This document shows, in pieces, positions 61,191 through 64,000 of a DNA stretch of 64,000 nt (position 1 is the first letter of the stretch; every line of letters starts with the position of its first letter). The DNA comes from an uncultured Lachnospiraceae bacterium. Lineage in GTDB: Bacteria; Bacillota; Clostridia; Lachnospirales; Lachnospiraceae. Both the position numbers and the translations under genes were made by a program. A model generated the notes under the pieces. The model did not search any database. It worked only from the letters and a program-made list of their open reading frames with translations, and was not told the DNA's origin. The stretch lies in assembly GCA_947594855.1 (NCBI GenBank), contig CANQEL010000005.1:1-64000 (forward strand). The letters are read 5' to 3'.

Positions 61191-62186
61191 ATGAGTTTTT
61201 TTAATGTATTGTCTTTAGCGGGCGGGCTTGCATTGTTTTTATTCGGAATGAATACTATGGGAGAAGGACTTGCCGCATTTTCAGGAGGCCGTATGGAGAA
61301 ACTCCTTGAAAAACTTACTGCAAATAAATTTATGGCGGTTGCCTTTGGAGCAATAGTTACGGCTGTCATACAGTCTTCATCTGCAACTACGGTTATGGTA
61401 GTAGGACTTGTTAATTCAAAAATTATGAAGCTTTCCCAGGCGATAGGAATAATAATGGGAGCCAATATAGGTACGACCATTACGTCATGGATTCTGAGCC
61501 TGACAGGTATAGAGAGTGAAAATTTCTGGATACAGCTTCTCAGGCCTTCATCTTTTTCACCGGTATTTGCGCTGGCAGGTATAATACTTATTCTCTTTTG
61601 TAAGACCGGTAAGAAAAAAATTACAGGCAATATACTCATAGGGTTTGCAATACTTATGTATGGAATGGAAATGATGAGCGGTGCCGCAGCTCCTCTTGCA
61701 AGGTTAAAAGGTTTTACGGATATGCTTATAATGTTTTCAAATCCTGTGTACGGGATGATTGCAGGCGCAGTTTTAACGGCGGCTATCCAGAGTTCGTCAG
61801 CTTCTGTAGGAATACTTCAGGCATTGTGTATTGCCGGAGCAGTAAATTACAGTACGGCGATTCCAATAATTATGGGGCAGAATATAGGAACGTGTATTAC
61901 TGCCATTATGTCAGCTGTAGGCGCAGGTAAAAATGCAAAAAGGGCAGCGGCGGTACATTTGTATTTTAACGTTATAGGTACAGTAATGTTTATGATAATT
62001 TTCTATACGCTCAATACATTCATACATTTTGAATTCCTTAATACGCCGGCGCCTCCTGCCGGGATAGCAGTACTTCACAGTACATTTAACATATTATGCA
62101 CAATTGTACTTTTGCCGTTTTCTGATAAGCTTGAAAAACTGGCGTTTATAACAATACCTGATAAAAAAAGAGCTGTTTACTGGTGA
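61191..62186 (+). CDS. Na/Pi cotransporter family protein (NptA-like)
   Basis: A 331-residue type II Na+/phosphate cotransporter core. Two inverted repeats each carry the QSSSA motif (AVIQSSSATTVMVVGLVN near 55-72; AAIQSSSASVGILQALCIAG near 196-215), and GANIGTTITSWIL and GQNIGTCITAI are the paired helices after them. The C-terminal PhoU-like domain present in longer NptA proteins (about 540 residues) is absent here, so this is the short form. Terminator directly downstream. Confidence 0.92.
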   Translation: MSFFNVLSLAGGLALFLFGMNTMGEGLAAFSGGRMEKLLEKLTANKFMAVAFGAIVTAVIQSSSATTVMVVGLVNSKIMKLSQAIGIIMGANIGTTITSWILSLTGIESENFWIQLLRPSSFSPVFALAGIILILFCKTGKKKITGNILIGFAILMYGMEMMSGAAAPLARLKGFTDMLIMFSNPVYGMIAGAVLTAAIQSSSASVGILQALCIAGAVNYSTAIPIIMGQNIGTCITAIMSAVGAGKNAKRAAAVHLYFNVIGTVMFMIIFYTLNTFIHFEFLNTPAPPAGIAVLHSTFNILCTIVLLPFSDKLEKLAFITIPDKKRAVYW

Positions 62187-62216
62187 CGGAACGGTTTTTT
62201 ATGATAATTTTTTAAA

Positions 62217-62242
62217 GAAAAGGGCATACCGCTCTTTTTTTT
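62217..62242 (+). terminator. Rho-independent terminator
   Basis: AAGGGC (62220-62225), loop, GCTCTT (62231-62236) running into a T tract of about ten. Ends the Na/Pi transporter transcript. Confidence 0.7.
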
Positions 62243-62246
62243 GTTG

Positions 62247-62277
62247 TTGATATCCAAACAATATGTTAAACTATAAT
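62247..62277 (+). promoter_or_regulatory. Weak promoter candidate
   Basis: TTGATA (62247-62252), 19-bp spacer (longer than ideal), TATAAT (62272-62277), 30 bases upstream of the alarmone synthetase start. Confidence 0.4.
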
Positions 62278-62306
62278 AATAGTATTTATAGTGGAGAGGA
62301 TGACAT

Positions 62307-63119
62307 ATGGAAACTAAGATATGGCGTGAAATGCTTATGCCTTACCATGCTGCAGTTTCAGAACTGTGCATGAAATTTGAACATGTTATTGAAGAGTATA
62401 AAAGCATGAATGAATATTCGCCGATTCTTTCGGTGAAAGGCAGGGTAAAGAAGATTTCAAGTATCCTTGAGAAAGCGCAGAAGAAAAATGTAGAGTTAAA
62501 GGATATAGAAAATATTATTCAGGATATTGCGGGAATAAGGATTATATGCCAGTTTGTTGAGGATATAAACGCTGTTGTAAACCTGATACGGAACCGTGAG
62601 GATATGGATATTATTGAAGAGCGGGATTATATTACAAACAGTAAGCCGAGCGGTTACAGAAGCTATCATATTATAATCAATTATAACCTTCAGATGATTT
62701 CAGGACCTAAGCAGATAAAGGCTGAAATTCAGATAAGAACGCTTGCAATGAATTTCTGGGGAACTATTGAACATTCGCTTCAGTACAAATACCGTTCAAA
62801 AATGCCGAAACATATCACTGACAGGCTTCATGCTGCGGCGGAGGCAATTGTTATGCTTGATAAGGAAATGTCACTGGTGCGTGAAGAGATTATGAGCGCG
62901 CAGAATTATATGCATCATACTGACAGGGTGATTACTGAGATTCTTAATAATATACAGAATCTGTATGGCGCTGCAAATAAACGTGAGATAGATAAGATAC
63001 AGGATGAGTTTTACAGACTGTATAAACTTTCAGATCTGAATATGCTTGAACGGTTTTGTGACGAGCTGGATTTGATTGCGGAAGGTTACAGGGCACAGTC
63101 GATTCAGGAGGAAGATTGA
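62307..63119 (+). CDS. Small alarmone synthetase (RelQ/RelP-like)
   Basis: A 270-residue protein with a single RelA/SpoT synthetase domain and no hydrolase, TGS or ACT domain. It makes (p)ppGpp from GTP/GDP and ATP. Visible motifs: IIQDIAGIRIICQF (about 71-84), DYITNSKPSGYRSYHI with the GYRSYH substrate loop (about 106-121), and KAEIQIRTLAMNFWGTIEHSLQYKY (about 134-158, catalytic EIQIRT). A helical C-terminal extension (about 190-260) supports tetramer formation. Its stop overlaps the next start (TGATG). Confidence 0.93.
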   Translation: METKIWREMLMPYHAAVSELCMKFEHVIEEYKSMNEYSPILSVKGRVKKISSILEKAQKKNVELKDIENIIQDIAGIRIICQFVEDINAVVNLIRNREDMDIIEERDYITNSKPSGYRSYHIIINYNLQMISGPKQIKAEIQIRTLAMNFWGTIEHSLQYKYRSKMPKHITDRLHAAAEAIVMLDKEMSLVREEIMSAQNYMHHTDRVITEILNNIQNLYGAANKREIDKIQDEFYRLYKLSDLNMLERFCDELDLIAEGYRAQSIQEED

Positions 63120-63778
63120 TGTTTGATAATATAAAAGCAGTTATATTCGACCTTGACGGAACGGTAGTTGATTCAATGTGGATGTGGGAAGCTATTGATG
63201 TGGAATATTTTGCAAGGTTTAACATTCCGTTTGAAAGCAGCTATCAGGAAGATATTGAAGGAATGAGTTTCCACGAAACCGCAATTTATTTTAAGGAACG
63301 GTTTAACTTTCCGGATTCGATTGAGCAGATGAAAGCGGACTGGAACAATATGGCGTGGGACAAATATCATAACGAAGTACTGCCGAAACCCGGGGTAATT
63401 GATTTTCTTGAAAAACTTAAGAAGAAGGGAATAAAGTGCGGTATAGCAACAAGCAATTCAATGGAGCTTTGCATGGCTACGCTTGACACGCATAATCTTA
63501 CGAAATATTTTGAGGAGATACATACTGCAAATGAGGTAAATAAAGGCAAGCCTTCGCCTGACATATATCTGCTGGTTGCGGAAAAACTCGGCGTAGAGCC
63601 GGGAAACTGCCTGGTGTTTGAAGATTTGTACCAGGGAATATGCGCAGGTAATAATGCAGGTATGAGGACATGCGCGATTGCGGATGAATATTCGAGCAAA
63701 TTCTGGGATATTAAAGTTGATGCGGCAGACTATTATATAAACAGTTTTACTGATGATGTAATTACTAACTGGAGGTGA
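63119..63778 (+). CDS. HAD family phosphatase (beta-phosphoglucomutase-like)
   Basis: A 219-residue HAD hydrolase. Start ATG 63119 overlaps the alarmone synthetase stop; AGGAGG (63107-63112) supports it. Motif I VIFDLDGTVVDS (about 8-19), motif II ATSN near 110, motif III KGKPSPDIY (about 141-150) and motif IV CLVFEDLYQGI. The inserted helical cap domain is of the type-1 kind found in phosphoglycolate phosphatases and beta-phosphoglucomutases. Substrate unknown. Confidence 0.92.
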   Translation: MFDNIKAVIFDLDGTVVDSMWMWEAIDVEYFARFNIPFESSYQEDIEGMSFHETAIYFKERFNFPDSIEQMKADWNNMAWDKYHNEVLPKPGVIDFLEKLKKKGIKCGIATSNSMELCMATLDTHNLTKYFEEIHTANEVNKGKPSPDIYLLVAEKLGVEPGNCLVFEDLYQGICAGNNAGMRTCAIADEYSSKFWDIKVDAADYYINSFTDDVITNWR

Positions 63779-63782
63779 CGGT

Positions 63783-64000
63783 ATGAAGTTTGAGATTGAG
63801 AGAGGTTCATTTGGATATATTAAAAGAAAGAAGACAAGACTGATTGTTACGATGTTATTGCTTATACTGGCGGCAGTAGTTATATTTGTAACCGGACTTT
63901 TGCTTAACAAATATGACAAGGCTAATATATGCACCGTTTTATCCGTTCTTTTTGTGCTTCCGCTAGCAAAAACACTTGTAATATATATAGTCATGTTTCC
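63783..64000 (+). CDS. Membrane protein, 3'-truncated by the window
   Basis: The frame starts at ATG 63783 after GGAGGTGA and is open to the window end (72 codons). MKFEIERGSFGYIKRKKTR is a basic cytoplasmic start; hydrophobic segments follow at about 20-40 (LIVTMLLLILAAVVIFVTGLL) and 50-72. It is 4 bases behind the HAD phosphatase, in the same operon as the alarmone synthetase. Not recognised from the visible part. Confidence 0.7.
   Translation, partial: MKFEIERGSFGYIKRKKTRLIVTMLLLILAAVVIFVTGLLLNKYDKANICTVLSVLFVLPLAKTLVIYIVMF

Overview
The window looks like a chromosomal segment of a low-GC Gram-positive gut Clostridium of the family Lachnospiraceae (a Lachnospira/[Eubacterium] eligens/Roseburia-like organism is my best guess). 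Reasons are the AGGAGG-type ribosome sites, frequent GTG/TTG starts, AT-rich codon use, a CIRCE/HrcA site, an LCP wall ligase, a BceRS/BceAB-type antimicrobial-peptide module, a split transketolase and a family of GH13-like proteins I associate with this group. The species call is inference.

Layout. 1-1137 is the end of a CstA-type carbon-starvation/peptide permease. 1.2-6.9 kb is an accessory patch: two AAA ATPases with C-terminal nuclease-like domains, a collapsed type I restriction remnant (hsdM joined to an hsdS tail), and a tight three-gene operon of a DUF3990 ADP-ribosyltransferase-like protein, an unknown protein and a NADAR-domain protein, plus a flavin reductase. 6.9-42.9 kb is mostly core: PAP2 phosphatase, SGNH hydrolase, dtd, a NatAB-like ABC exporter whose permease is fused in frame to a GH5 cellulase, pyrE, a ParA-like ATPase, a CorC/CNNM protein, an ABC-F protein, a GH13-like pseudoenzyme, an ABC exporter, an LCP ligase, a DUF362 protein, CIRCE-controlled htpG, an amidase, a hybrid histidine kinase, an SNF transporter, a sugar cluster (araD, split transketolase, GH27 alpha-galactosidase, SSF symporter) and the yqeG-pepP-aroD-aroK-efp cluster.

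41.2-58.8 kb is the most informative part. A BceRS-type two-component system (41233-42906) and its expected BceAB-type ABC transporter (55979-58752) are separated by about 13 kb of foreign, gene-fragment-rich DNA. The insert contains a broken BRO-N/DinD-like gene, a 5'-truncated methyltransferase, a P-loop kinase-like gene, a 1597-residue protein with a PD-(D/E)XK-like N-terminus and a STAND/NACHT-like P-loop (Avs-like defence candidate), a dead TnpV, an AlwI-type restriction-modification pair with a zinc-ribbon protein and a membrane protein, and the N-terminal piece of a Tn916/Tn1549-type integrase. A 105-bp direct repeat (45564-45668 and 55772-55876) brackets the 10.1-kb inner part. Each copy ends in the same CTTACA-N4-TGTAAG palindrome, which matches the BceR-type operator, and a third, diverged palindrome lies just behind the kinase gene. 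The insertion therefore appears to have duplicated the transporter's own promoter region.

58.8-64 kb returns to core genes: a CopA copper ATPase, a Na/Pi cotransporter with a possible Pho box, a small alarmone synthetase, a HAD phosphatase and a membrane protein cut by the window end. No rRNA, tRNA or CRISPR array was seen. All family assignments come from reading motifs; no database search was run.
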